From: Rhodothermia bacterium
GTDB taxonomy: Bacteria; Bacteroidota; Rhodothermia; Rhodothermales; UBA2364
DNA: 35,999 bases
Direction: 5' to 3'
Assembly (NCBI GenBank): GCA_017303715.1
Contig: JAFLBZ010000043.1
Coordinates: 1-35,999 of the forward strand
Part shown: piece after piece, positions 7,434 to 14,395 of the stretch
How the letters are laid out: the number at the start of each line of letters is the position of its first letter
How positions within the stretch are numbered: the stretch's first letter is position 1
Notes under the pieces: model-generated
What the model was told of the DNA's origin: nothing
Seen by the model: only the letters and a program-made list of their open reading frames with translations
Databases searched by the model: none
Translations under genes and position numbers: made by a program

Positions 7434-8165
7434 ATGAACATGAACATGAACAAACGTAACTTTTTGGGCGGATTATTATTGACCTTCTTTCTTTCCGCAA
7501 TCACTGCCTTCGCACAAAATGAAAATTGGACTACCGACAAACGAAACGTCCAAAGTTTCAAAGCGATTTCTTTCGAAACTGCTGGCGATTTATATATTTA
7601 TATTGGTGATCGCTTCAGTGTTGAGGTGGAGGGAAGTCCCGAAACGGTTGGCAAAATCGTAACAGAAGTTGCTAACCAAACACTGATTATCAAAAACAAA
7701 CAACGTATCTTTACGTGGAATTCCAAACAAAACCCACTTAAAATTCGTGTTCGTCTCCCGCTTTTGGAGAGAATGGACTTAAGTGGCTCTGGAGATGTCG
7801 AAGTCAAAGGGGTGATCCGTCAAGCACGCTTCGAGGCAAATCTTTCCGGCTCTGCGGATGTCAGCATCGAAAAAGTTGCTGTTCGTGACTTGCAAATCCG
7901 CCTTTCCGGATCGGGAGATATCACCTTTGCGGGTGGAAATGCAGATTCTGGCGACCTCCGCCTTTCGGGATCAGGTGCGATTATGGCGCGGAATGTACAA
8001 CTTACCGATGGGCGTGCAAATCTCTCTGGTTCCGGAAAAATTGAAATTTGGGGGATGCGGTATTTAGACCTCGAATTGGGAGGTTCTGGCTCTATCGGCT
8101 ACCGTGGCAACCCACAAATTTCCAAAGAAGTGGACGGATCTGGCTCGGTGCGCCGTCTTCAATGA
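7434..8165 (+). CDS. head-GIN domain (DUF2807) adhesin-like secreted protein
   Basis: A 243-residue exported protein. A Sec signal peptide (about residues 1-28: NFLGGLLLTFFLSAITAFA, then QNEN) precedes a head-GIN domain opening with FKAISFETAGDLYIYIGD. The rest is a beta-helix-like array in which LSGSG-type turns recur about every 20 residues: LSGSGDVEV, LSGSADVSI, LSGSGDITF, LSGSGAIMA, LSGSGKIEI, LGGSGSIGY and VDGSGSV. The family is described as a putative autotransporter adhesin head, but its biochemical role is not known. Three Met codons (7434, 7440, 7446) are alternative starts. A good terminator hairpin follows 33 bp after the stop, so the gene is probably its own transcription unit. 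Confidence 0.85.
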   Translation: MNMNMNKRNFLGGLLLTFFLSAITAFAQNENWTTDKRNVQSFKAISFETAGDLYIYIGDRFSVEVEGSPETVGKIVTEVANQTLIIKNKQRIFTWNSKQNPLKIRVRLPLLERMDLSGSGDVEVKGVIRQARFEANLSGSADVSIEKVAVRDLQIRLSGSGDITFAGGNADSGDLRLSGSGAIMARNVQLTDGRANLSGSGKIEIWGMRYLDLELGGSGSIGYRGNPQISKEVDGSGSVRRLQ

Positions 8166-8198
8166 GAAGCGTATGAAGGCAGAACCTAAGCCTTTATG

Positions 8199-8234
8199 AA
8201 GCGTTTGGCTGTTCTACACCCGAACGCTTTTTTT
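8199..8234 (+). terminator. rho-independent terminator after the head-GIN gene
   Basis: AAGCGTTTGG (8199-8208) pairs with CCGAACGCTT (8220-8229) as a 10-bp stem with one wobble around an 11-nt loop, followed by an uninterrupted T run to 8234. The next gene's likely ATG is at 8235, directly after the T run. Confidence 0.8.
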
Positions 8235-8717
8235 ATGTCTAAATTTACCAAATACTTCTGGCTGATCCCCGCAACACTTATGGCTTTGCTCATCCATCAA
8301 GCCTATATTGCTTATAGCCTGCAAAATACAATGAATAATGGTTTTGCGACTATGGCCAAAGTCAAAAACTTAGAGGTCAAAGACATGGTTGCGCAGTCTC
8401 ACGGCTTGGTGGAATTGGAAGTGCCCCTAAAAGAAGGTGGCATCTTGGTCAAAAAAATGACCATACCCGCCGCGTGGGTCTATACCTTGGGTAAACGTAC
8501 CTTAAACGAAATGCCCGTACATGTACTACCCGGGACAGGCGAAGAGGTCATTATGGACGACATTGCAAGGGTTCAGATGCGCACACTCATCATCAATATT
8601 GCCATTCTGGTGCTGTTCATCGCCATGACCACTGGTGGGGTATGGGCTTGGGTGCAATATCTGAAAAAACATGGCGACCCTTCCCGACGCCATGTCCCCG
8701 ATGCCGTTCCCGTCTAA
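8235..8717 (+). CDS. small two-TM membrane protein (DUF3592-like layout), unknown
   Basis: About 160 residues: a membrane segment at 8-26 (FWLIPATLMALLIHQAYIA), an extracytoplasmic region of about 90 residues with a small beta-rich domain (ELEVPLKEGGILVKKMTIP), a second membrane segment at 117-141 and a short basic tail. This two-TM layout resembles DUF3592-type proteins, but I do not recognise the family. An upstream in-frame ATG at 8196 would add 13 residues (MKRLAVLHPNAFF), but it lies at the foot of the terminator hairpin of the preceding gene; neither ATG has a clear ribosome-binding site. The protein might not be made from a transcript coming from upstream. Confidence 0.6.
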   Translation: MSKFTKYFWLIPATLMALLIHQAYIAYSLQNTMNNGFATMAKVKNLEVKDMVAQSHGLVELEVPLKEGGILVKKMTIPAAWVYTLGKRTLNEMPVHVLPGTGEEVIMDDIARVQMRTLIINIAILVLFIAMTTGGVWAWVQYLKKHGDPSRRHVPDAVPV

Positions 8718-8815
8718 CTTGGGAACAAAATATCGGTATTACCATACTAAAACAAGAAGGGCTTGCCCAAACTAGTTTTTTGCAAACCACTATATTTCAA
8801 CAATCACGTACTCCT

Positions 8816-9091
8816 ATGAACGATGATAGAAGCTCCGCCGGAACAGTCCTCATGGTACTTTCTGCCTTTATTGGTGGCATTGGTTTAGGCATCTTGCTTG
8901 CGCCTCGCTCTGGCGAAGAAATCCGACGGACGATTGGCAATGAAGTCCGTAAACAACGGGATGCGGCAACACGCCAAGCCCGACATCTGGCCGACGAAAC
9001 AGCGCGTAGGTATGTGCCCTTGCACGACGACGACGAGCAAGAGTGGGCCAATATTGGGAAAGGACTCACCAAAGAACTGTCTCGTCTCTAA
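8816..9091 (+). CDS. YtxH domain-containing protein
   Basis: A 91-residue protein with one N-terminal membrane segment (TVLMVLSAFIGGIGLGILLA) followed by APRSGEEIRRTI and a charged helical tail, the classic YtxH layout (GxxxGxLLAPxSGxExR). YtxH proteins are small general-stress-associated membrane proteins of unknown mechanism. The open frame reaches back to 8642 but that part overlaps the previous gene; ATG at 8816 starts exactly where family members start. The gene is 98 bp after the two-TM gene and 44 bp before the bacilliredoxin, and may be co-transcribed with the latter. Confidence 0.8.
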   Translation: MNDDRSSAGTVLMVLSAFIGGIGLGILLAPRSGEEIRRTIGNEVRKQRDAATRQARHLADETARRYVPLHDDDEQEWANIGKGLTKELSRL

Positions 9092-9135
9092 TCCGGAAAT
9101 TCTAATTACCTTTTCATATTAGACATATAATTAAT

Positions 9136-9651
9136 ATGCCTTACCCCGAATATTTGCTTACCCCAATGCGGGAAGAACTTACCCGCTTGGGTGTACAAGA
9201 GTTAAAAACTGCCGAGGCAGTGGACGATGCGATGGATGCCGCACAAGAAGGGACTTCCTTGTTTATTGTTAATTCGGTATGTGGTTGTGCAGCTGCCAAT
9301 GCCCGCCCGGCTGTTGCCTTGGCCACGCAAGCAGAGGTACAACCAGACCGAATCTTTACGGTTTTTGCGGGACAAGACTTGGACGCAACCACGCAATTCC
9401 GATCTTATTTGCCCGGCGTTCCGCCTTCTTCACCGTCCATGTTCTTATTCAAGAATGGGGAACCGGTATATCTTATTGAGCGCCGATTCATCGAAGGTCG
9501 CTCGGCGCAATCCATTGGTATGGACTTGGTAAACGCCTATCGTAAATATGTTGGAACCGAGGAAATGCCGGATGTACCGGAAATACCAGATGTGCCCATG
9601 CCACAATTTGCAATGGGGGGGCGTCCGGGTTCTTTCCGTTCCATCATGTAG
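9136..9651 (+). CDS. bacilliredoxin, BrxA/BrxB family
   Basis: A 171-residue thioredoxin-fold protein of the BrxA/BrxB (YphP/YqiW) family. The diagnostic motif NSVCGCAAANARP is present with Cys49-Gly-Cys51, the redox pair that removes bacillithiol from S-bacillithiolated proteins. LTPMREEL at the N-terminus and PSSPSMFLFKNGEPVYLIERRFIEG also fit. Family members are usually about 145 residues; this one has an extra Pro/Met-rich tail of about 25 residues (EEMPDVPEIPDVPMPQFAMGG). Bacillithiol-making genes are not in the window, so the thiol used is an inference. The gene ends at a terminator shared with the convergent hydrolase gene. Confidence 0.9.
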   Translation: MPYPEYLLTPMREELTRLGVQELKTAEAVDDAMDAAQEGTSLFIVNSVCGCAAANARPAVALATQAEVQPDRIFTVFAGQDLDATTQFRSYLPGVPPSSPSMFLFKNGEPVYLIERRFIEGRSAQSIGMDLVNAYRKYVGTEEMPDVPEIPDVPMPQFAMGGRPGSFRSIM

Positions 9652-9672
9652 TCAACACTTTTTGTAATATAG

Positions 9673-9704
9673 AAGCCCCTCTCCAGTTCGGATGGGGGCT
9701 TTTT
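9673..9704. terminator. bidirectional terminator between convergent genes
   Basis: AAGCCCC (9673-9679) pairs with GGGGCTT (9695-9701) around a loop containing CAGTTCG, with a T run on the plus strand to 9704. It lies between the bacilliredoxin stop (9651) and the stop of the minus-strand hydrolase (9703), and partly overlaps the latter. Confidence 0.75.
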
Positions 9705-10596
9705 ACCAATAATGGAGCTTCATACAAAAAACCGAACCGCCTGCCTTTATAAACTCGTCCGTTTCGCATGGAATAACCGAGAAGCCCGCTTCTTCGAGGC
9801 GGCGTTTGGTGATTTCACTCCCAGACTGCATTAAAACATGTTGCTGGTCGGGACAAAAAGCATTCACAGCAAACCGATATCGGGCTTCCTCTTCGGGAAC
9901 TTCGATTACATTTGGAAAGACGCTACGGATGAGGTCAAGTCCTTGTGGTTGAAAAGCGCCGTCATAAATCAAAACAGAGGTTTCATTTAGGATACACATA
10001 CAAGTATCCAAATGGTAAAAATCAGGGTCACGTAACTCGATTGCCAAAACAGGCGTCTGCAAGGAGTCCGCAAGCAGTTCGTACATATCCAGAGATGTTC
10101 TAAAGCCATATCCACCCCACAACAACCTTTTCCCCGGATGCCAAAGTGCATCACCCATCCCCTCAAAATCCGATGTACAAGAGGACGGGAATGAACGTAC
10201 TTCATACCCTTTTTGCTGAAAATATTCCTTAAAAAAGACCACTTCTCCCCGGCGTTCTGGTGCATGCATCTGTGCACAAAAAATGCCTTTGGAGCCATCC
10301 GGCATTACAAATGGGAGGGTTTGATTGGCACAAAACACCATATCTGGAAGCCCTTGCTTCCCCTCCAAAACCGTTACCGGAATAGATAAGGATTCATATA
10401 CGGCCAAGAGACTCTGCCATTGGTTGCGTGCCTGTTGGGGATTAACTTTCCCGATTTGCCCCGCCATATGTGGATTAATGACGTAGCTAACCTCAAAATA
10501 GGTGGGGGCGACCATTAACAAACGATCTGCTAAAGGCATAGACGGAACTTTTGCAAGTGAGTCTGTCAATTCTTGTAAGTTGGTAATTATTTTCAT
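9703..10596 (-). CDS. DDAH / arginine-deiminase-type amidinohydrolase
   Basis: A 297-residue protein of the amidinotransferase/DDAH superfamily (pentein fold). Expected catalytic features are in place: an acidic residue in LPDMVFCANQ (Asp85), DFEGMGDAL (Glu145), the catalytic His in FYHLDTCMCIL (His195), and the nucleophilic Cys in GGSVFCMKL near the C-terminus (Cys291). Such enzymes hydrolyse guanidino groups of arginine, dimethylarginine or related compounds to citrulline or ornithine plus an amine or ammonia; the exact substrate cannot be told by eye. The family runs to about 300 residues, so it is full length. Its stop overlaps the shared terminator. The next gene upstream (esterase) ends 88 bp before its start, so it may have its own promoter. 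Confidence 0.82.
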   Translation of the reverse strand: MKIITNLQELTDSLAKVPSMPLADRLLMVAPTYFEVSYVINPHMAGQIGKVNPQQARNQWQSLLAVYESLSIPVTVLEGKQGLPDMVFCANQTLPFVMPDGSKGIFCAQMHAPERRGEVVFFKEYFQQKGYEVRSFPSSCTSDFEGMGDALWHPGKRLLWGGYGFRTSLDMYELLADSLQTPVLAIELRDPDFYHLDTCMCILNETSVLIYDGAFQPQGLDLIRSVFPNVIEVPEEEARYRFAVNAFCPDQQHVLMQSGSEITKRRLEEAGFSVIPCETDEFIKAGGSVFCMKLHYW

Positions 10597-10684
10597 CGTT
10601 AGGTTAAGTCTTAAATAGAAATTAATCTTTGATAGCTGAGTTGATTAAGCAATTAATAAATAAGGAGATAGCCTACGACTTAAT

Positions 10685-12088
10685 TCATATTAATAATGTG
10701 CCATCTTCTACAACTCCTTGAAAGCAGGAAGCTGGAAGTTTTGCACGGTTAACCAAATTGGGTGTTGCGGTATTGTGCCAAGCAAAACGAATATGCGTAG
10801 GATGTTTTACTGCGGCTGAGGAAAGTACGATGGTGTTTTCTACAACTTTAGCGATTGCGGGATGATAAACTCCGGATTCATCCGCCAATTCAAAATGGGT
10901 AGGGGGTTGACTGTCTGAAGTATGGAGTTCTAAATCATTTTCAAAATATGCGATTACTTGCCCATCATTGTACCATGCTTTTCGGAATAGTGGGCCAGAG
11001 GTAAGCCCCGTTTCTTGCTGGTAGTGGCTGTTTAGGGCTAAATTTGCAAACCGGAGGCCCACATCTAACTTGTTCATTGGGTGGATGTCGTTCACATTTC
11101 CAATATCACTTGTCACGACCAAGCCGCAATGGGGTGTTTGGTTCGCCACATGTCGTTGTGCATCTCGGACAATCGCGCCAACTTCGGGGATTTCGTAATC
11201 GTAAGGAGCAATTTGCGCCAGATAAAACGGTAATGGCTCGTTCCATGCTTCGCGCCAGGAGGCAATTAGGGTATCCAGTAGGTCCGCATAGGCGTGTGCA
11301 TTTTCAACATTGGATTCTCCCTGATAATACAAAAATCCCGCAATTTTGTACGGTACCAAAGGTGCAATCATGGCATTGTATGTTTTACCGGGTTCGTGTG
11401 GCCCCCAAAGCCGTGGTTTCTGCAGCTTTGAAGCGGTCAAGATCACAGGGTTTTCGTTGATGGCCTTTTGGGGAATCCAGACCTCTGCGGGTGTGCCTCC
11501 CCAAGCCGACTGAATGAGGCCAATCGGAATATCCAAGACTTCTTGTAATCGGCGTCCAAAAAAATAGGCCACCGCACTAAAGTTCTGCATAGTGGCCGGC
11601 GTACAGATTTGCCATTTTCCCGTTAACCGATCAAGCGGGGCGTCTGAAGTGTTACGTTCTACGTTGAAAAACCGGATATTGGGATGGTTTGCGGCCTCAA
11701 TTTCCAATCGTCCATTTTCGATGCCCATATTGGCGCTCCATTCCATGTTGGATTGGCCGGAACACAGCCAAACTTCGCCGATAAGGATGTTTTTGAGCTG
11801 TTTTCTTTGGTGTCCATCGGTCATGGTGAGGGTAAATGGTCCACCAGCCTTTGGAGTGGGGAGTTTTGCGTGCCACAGGCCATGTGAGGTTACAGTGACG
11901 GAGAAGGATTCCTTTAGCCAATCGGCAGTTATCGTGAGCGAACTATCTGGCTCAGCCTTTCCCCAAATGGGGGCCTCACTTTGTTGCTGCAAGACCATGC
12001 CATCCGAGAATTGTGCGGGTAGCCATATCGAAAGTGGCTGTCGGACTTTTAACAAGTATAAGGTTTTCTTGATAAGTTGACGGAACAT
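10685..12088 (-). CDS. sialate O-acetylesterase (SGNH/SASA)
   Basis: A 467-residue protein of the sialate O-acetylesterase family, which removes acetyl groups from sialic acids and other sugars. The N-terminus has the usual beta-sandwich (LPAQFSDGMVLQQQSEAPIWG), then the GEVWLCSGQSNMEW block with the nucleophilic Ser113, IPIGLIQSAWGGTPAEVW, FLYYQGESN, and the Asp-His block NDIHPMNK. The open frame extends to a TTG at 12139 (preceded by GGAG), which would add 17 residues; the ATG at 12088 is preferred but the choice is not certain, and neither start gives a convincing signal peptide although family members are usually exported. The start of the gene faces the truncated end of an IS1595-type element. 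Confidence 0.85.
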   Translation of the reverse strand: MFRQLIKKTLYLLKVRQPLSIWLPAQFSDGMVLQQQSEAPIWGKAEPDSSLTITADWLKESFSVTVTSHGLWHAKLPTPKAGGPFTLTMTDGHQRKQLKNILIGEVWLCSGQSNMEWSANMGIENGRLEIEAANHPNIRFFNVERNTSDAPLDRLTGKWQICTPATMQNFSAVAYFFGRRLQEVLDIPIGLIQSAWGGTPAEVWIPQKAINENPVILTASKLQKPRLWGPHEPGKTYNAMIAPLVPYKIAGFLYYQGESNVENAHAYADLLDTLIASWREAWNEPLPFYLAQIAPYDYEIPEVGAIVRDAQRHVANQTPHCGLVVTSDIGNVNDIHPMNKLDVGLRFANLALNSHYQQETGLTSGPLFRKAWYNDGQVIAYFENDLELHTSDSQPPTHFELADESGVYHPAIAKVVENTIVLSSAAVKHPTHIRFAWHNTATPNLVNRAKLPASCFQGVVEDGTLLI

Positions 12089-12278
12089 ATAGGGGTGCGG
12101 CAAGGATGAACAATCATACGGCTTAAAAGGAAATAACAAACCGCTCCGAAGATACGGAATGGTTTGACAAGTTCTTTTGGAAAACGCACTTGCCTTTTAG
12201 AAAAACCGCAACCGACACCCACTTGATAGACGAATCTGAAGGAGTACGTAGAAACTGTCTGGGGATTAGGTGTACCTT

Positions 12279-13077
12279 TTGTTACTAAGAGGGATATCAA
12301 AGCAGAAAGTGGAACTTGTCCTCGTTTTCTAATGTTGTGTAAAAACTCAAAGAATCCCAAATAGTAAGGGAGCCTTTCTTGTGAAATACCACGATGAGGT
12401 CTTAACCAAGGTCTTAGTAAAGACCAAAACCCTTCCATTGTATTGACATGGACTTCATGCTTACCATCCCCGTCATCATCTTTTGAACATTATCAATCAT
12501 ACGGATTATGACCATGCCATTGCGTTGAATCGTGCCCAATATGTGTGGTTTATCGTCTTGAGCTGTACCCCGTCCTCGTTTACCTTTCAAGCGACGACGG
12601 CGAGCTTTACGCTTTTTTTTTAACAGCACTTGGTTTACCTGTATGACCTGCAATGAGGTAGAGTTCATCAAATTCTACTTCTCCTTCTAAGACCTCTTAA
12701 GGGCGTTTTTCGTAAACACCTTCCCTTAAAAGGCTGGTCATAGCATGGCAATCATTTTTGGTTATGCCTATTTCTTGAGCTATTTGTGCATTTGACAAGT
12801 TTAAACTCATCAAATACAAGCAAATAATCCATATTTTTAAAGGCTGATGATGCCCTTGAAAGATTGTATTGGTCAAATCATCAAAGTATTTTGAGCAAGT
12901 TTTACACTGGTAGCGATAACGATGTTCGCAATTGTTGTGATGTCCATGACGTTTATGCTCTTTACTTTGACAAAATGGGCAGTTTACACCCTCTGACCAT
13001 CTAAGTTCTCGAACTTTTTCGTAACATAGACGGTCATCTACTATATCTTTTATTCTAAATAAATCTTGTAGTTGCAT
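12279..13077 (-). pseudogene. IS1595-type transposase, multiply disrupted
   Basis: The N-terminal part (13077 down to 12697, 126 residues) is intact: the zinc ribbon CPFCQSKEH ... YQCKTCSKYF and a helix-turn-helix-like NAQIAQEIGITK. It then ends at TAA inside EKRP-stop-EVLEGEVEFDEL, before the first catalytic Asp. The frame continues to a run of nine A, where a shift is needed to go from SAVKKKA-stop to KRKARRRRLKG. The sequence then jumps from MIDNVQK straight to MTGMVSMKS, whose third frame reads DDDGDGKHEVHVNTMEGFWSLL; the segment carrying the second catalytic Asp appears deleted. The own stop codon is lost too. This copy cannot encode an active transposase. Confidence 0.85.
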
Positions 13078-13126
13078 CTCTTTTTTTTACAATGATACGG
13101 CAGCAACTTGAAATCATAATTGAGCC
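12279..13126 (-). mobile_element. IS1595-type insertion sequence, copy 1, truncated and decayed
   Basis: The right boundary is set by a 25-bp terminal repeat (13104-13128) that is the exact reverse complement of the left end of copy 2 (35815-35839). The opposite terminus is missing: homology to copy 2 begins at 12279 (TTGTTACTAAG), exactly where the terminal repeat should lie. Over the 162 bp both copies share at this end (12279-12440 against 35837-35998) I count three mismatches. The element's transposase is broken (see next entry). Size is about 850 bp, short for the family. Confidence 0.85.
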
Positions 13127-13128
13127 AA
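13104..13128 (-). repeat. terminal inverted repeat of the IS1595-type element (copy 1, 5' end)
   Basis: The 25-bp sequence begins CAACTTGAAATCATAATTG and is the exact reverse complement of 35815-35839. If the element starts with GG, as is usual in this family, the boundary is 13126. Confidence 0.85.
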
Positions 13129-13260
13129 AAGTTAATTCGTATAATAACATTAACTTAAAATCGCAATTTCCATAAACAAAAACTTTGTCTCCGCTCCTTC
13201 CGACGTACTAAGCATAAGTACTTAGACGTATATTCTTCTAAAAACCAGATAATAAGCGAT

Positions 13261-14247
13261 TTATCTCTGTTCATTCTCGAAAGAAATTTTCAAGAAAGCC
13301 CCTTGTGCATTGGCATCTGTCACCACGCTTGGAAGCCCATTGATCAGGTCTAATGTTGGTTCATGGATATGACCACTAAAAGCAACGATCACATTAGGTG
13401 CGGTAGTCGCTTCTTTGTAAAACTGCATGGTCGTGTGGGAATGGCCTTTTTCGGGCCAACGTTGTCGGCGCTCTACTGTGAAACTCCGATCCGATTGCGC
13501 ATTCCACGCCGGATGACCACAGCCATAGCCCACATTCCGCCCCATAGCATACAATGGGATGTGCATCATCAGAACAATGGGCTTACCCTGCCGCACTTCT
13601 TTTCGGAAAAAGGCAAGTTGCTTGGGAAGAATTTCGTAATACGAGTTATCAAAAACCACAAACCGTATCCCATTCACCTCGCGCACCTGCATCAAAGGAT
13701 TTCCTCCTTGATAGAAGTGACGCAATCGTTTGTCAATCCACGTTTTACGAAGTTCATAAAGTGTGCCTTCCAGACCTTCGTAGTGCCAATCATGGTTCCC
13801 AGCCACATAAACATATGGCAAACCGACAGCCTTCAGTTGTTCATCGGCCCACGCTATTGCCGCCTCGGATGGGAAACTGAAAATATCCCCCAATAGGGCG
13901 ACAAAAGCAACATTTTCTTGCTTTGCTAATGCTAAAGTTTCGGTAAAACATTGTTCTGGGTGAGTAATTGTGCCCGTTCGGAAATGTTTGGTTTGGTTAT
14001 ATGCCTTTGCCATGCGCCCACTGTATATTTGAAATGGCGCTCCACGCTCATCATCACGAAAAAGGTGAGTATCGGCAATAACAATCACTTTAAAAGGCGA
14101 ACTTACGCTCCGATGATAAATCTTTATATTGTTTCCATCTTGGGAAAAAAAGCCCCGTTCAACACTGTTTACGGCTTGGGGATGAAGAGAAAAATCGGGT
14201 GCAGTCACAAATGCACCAGTCGCTAAAAGTGCTTCTCGTCTATTCAT
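13261..14247 (-). CDS. calcineurin-like metallophosphoesterase, exported
   Basis: A 328-residue metallophosphoesterase with all metal-binding motifs in order: Asp59-x-His61 (IADTH), Gly-Asp121 (LLGDIF), Gly-Asn151-His152-Asp153 (AGNHDWH), His229 (MMHIP) and Gly-His293-x-His295 (SGHIHEP). These bind a dinuclear metal centre and cleave phosphoester bonds. The N-terminus MNRREALLATGAFVTAP resembles a short twin-arginine signal, so a periplasmic location is likely. The substrate is unknown. The gene is monocistronic by spacing. Downstream lies the intact terminus of the broken IS1595-type element at 13126. A small imperfect hairpin at 13202-13228 lacks a T run and is not a convincing terminator. 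Confidence 0.87.
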   Translation of the reverse strand: MNRREALLATGAFVTAPDFSLHPQAVNSVERGFFSQDGNNIKIYHRSVSSPFKVIVIADTHLFRDDERGAPFQIYSGRMAKAYNQTKHFRTGTITHPEQCFTETLALAKQENVAFVALLGDIFSFPSEAAIAWADEQLKAVGLPYVYVAGNHDWHYEGLEGTLYELRKTWIDKRLRHFYQGGNPLMQVREVNGIRFVVFDNSYYEILPKQLAFFRKEVRQGKPIVLMMHIPLYAMGRNVGYGCGHPAWNAQSDRSFTVERRQRWPEKGHSHTTMQFYKEATTAPNVIVAFSGHIHEPTLDLINGLPSVVTDANAQGAFLKISFENEQR

Positions 14248-14395
14248 TATTTTGCGTGGATTTATCGTAACTTTCTGGTTAATAAAGTCATTAAGTTATC
14301 AGATATTTGCATTGATCAATACCTAAAATAAGAAAACATTCATAAAGCCAATTCACTCCTTAATAATGGTTTAGTACCTATCATTTACGTTGTAT

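Noticed and set aside
12414-12671. Separate 85-residue basic protein (KRKARRRRLKGKRGRG)
   Set aside because: It is the shifted middle of the broken IS1595-type transposase, not an independent gene.
13202-13228. Terminator for the metallophosphoesterase gene
   Set aside because: A hairpin of ACGT/TAAG arms exists but with a bulge and no T run on the minus strand.
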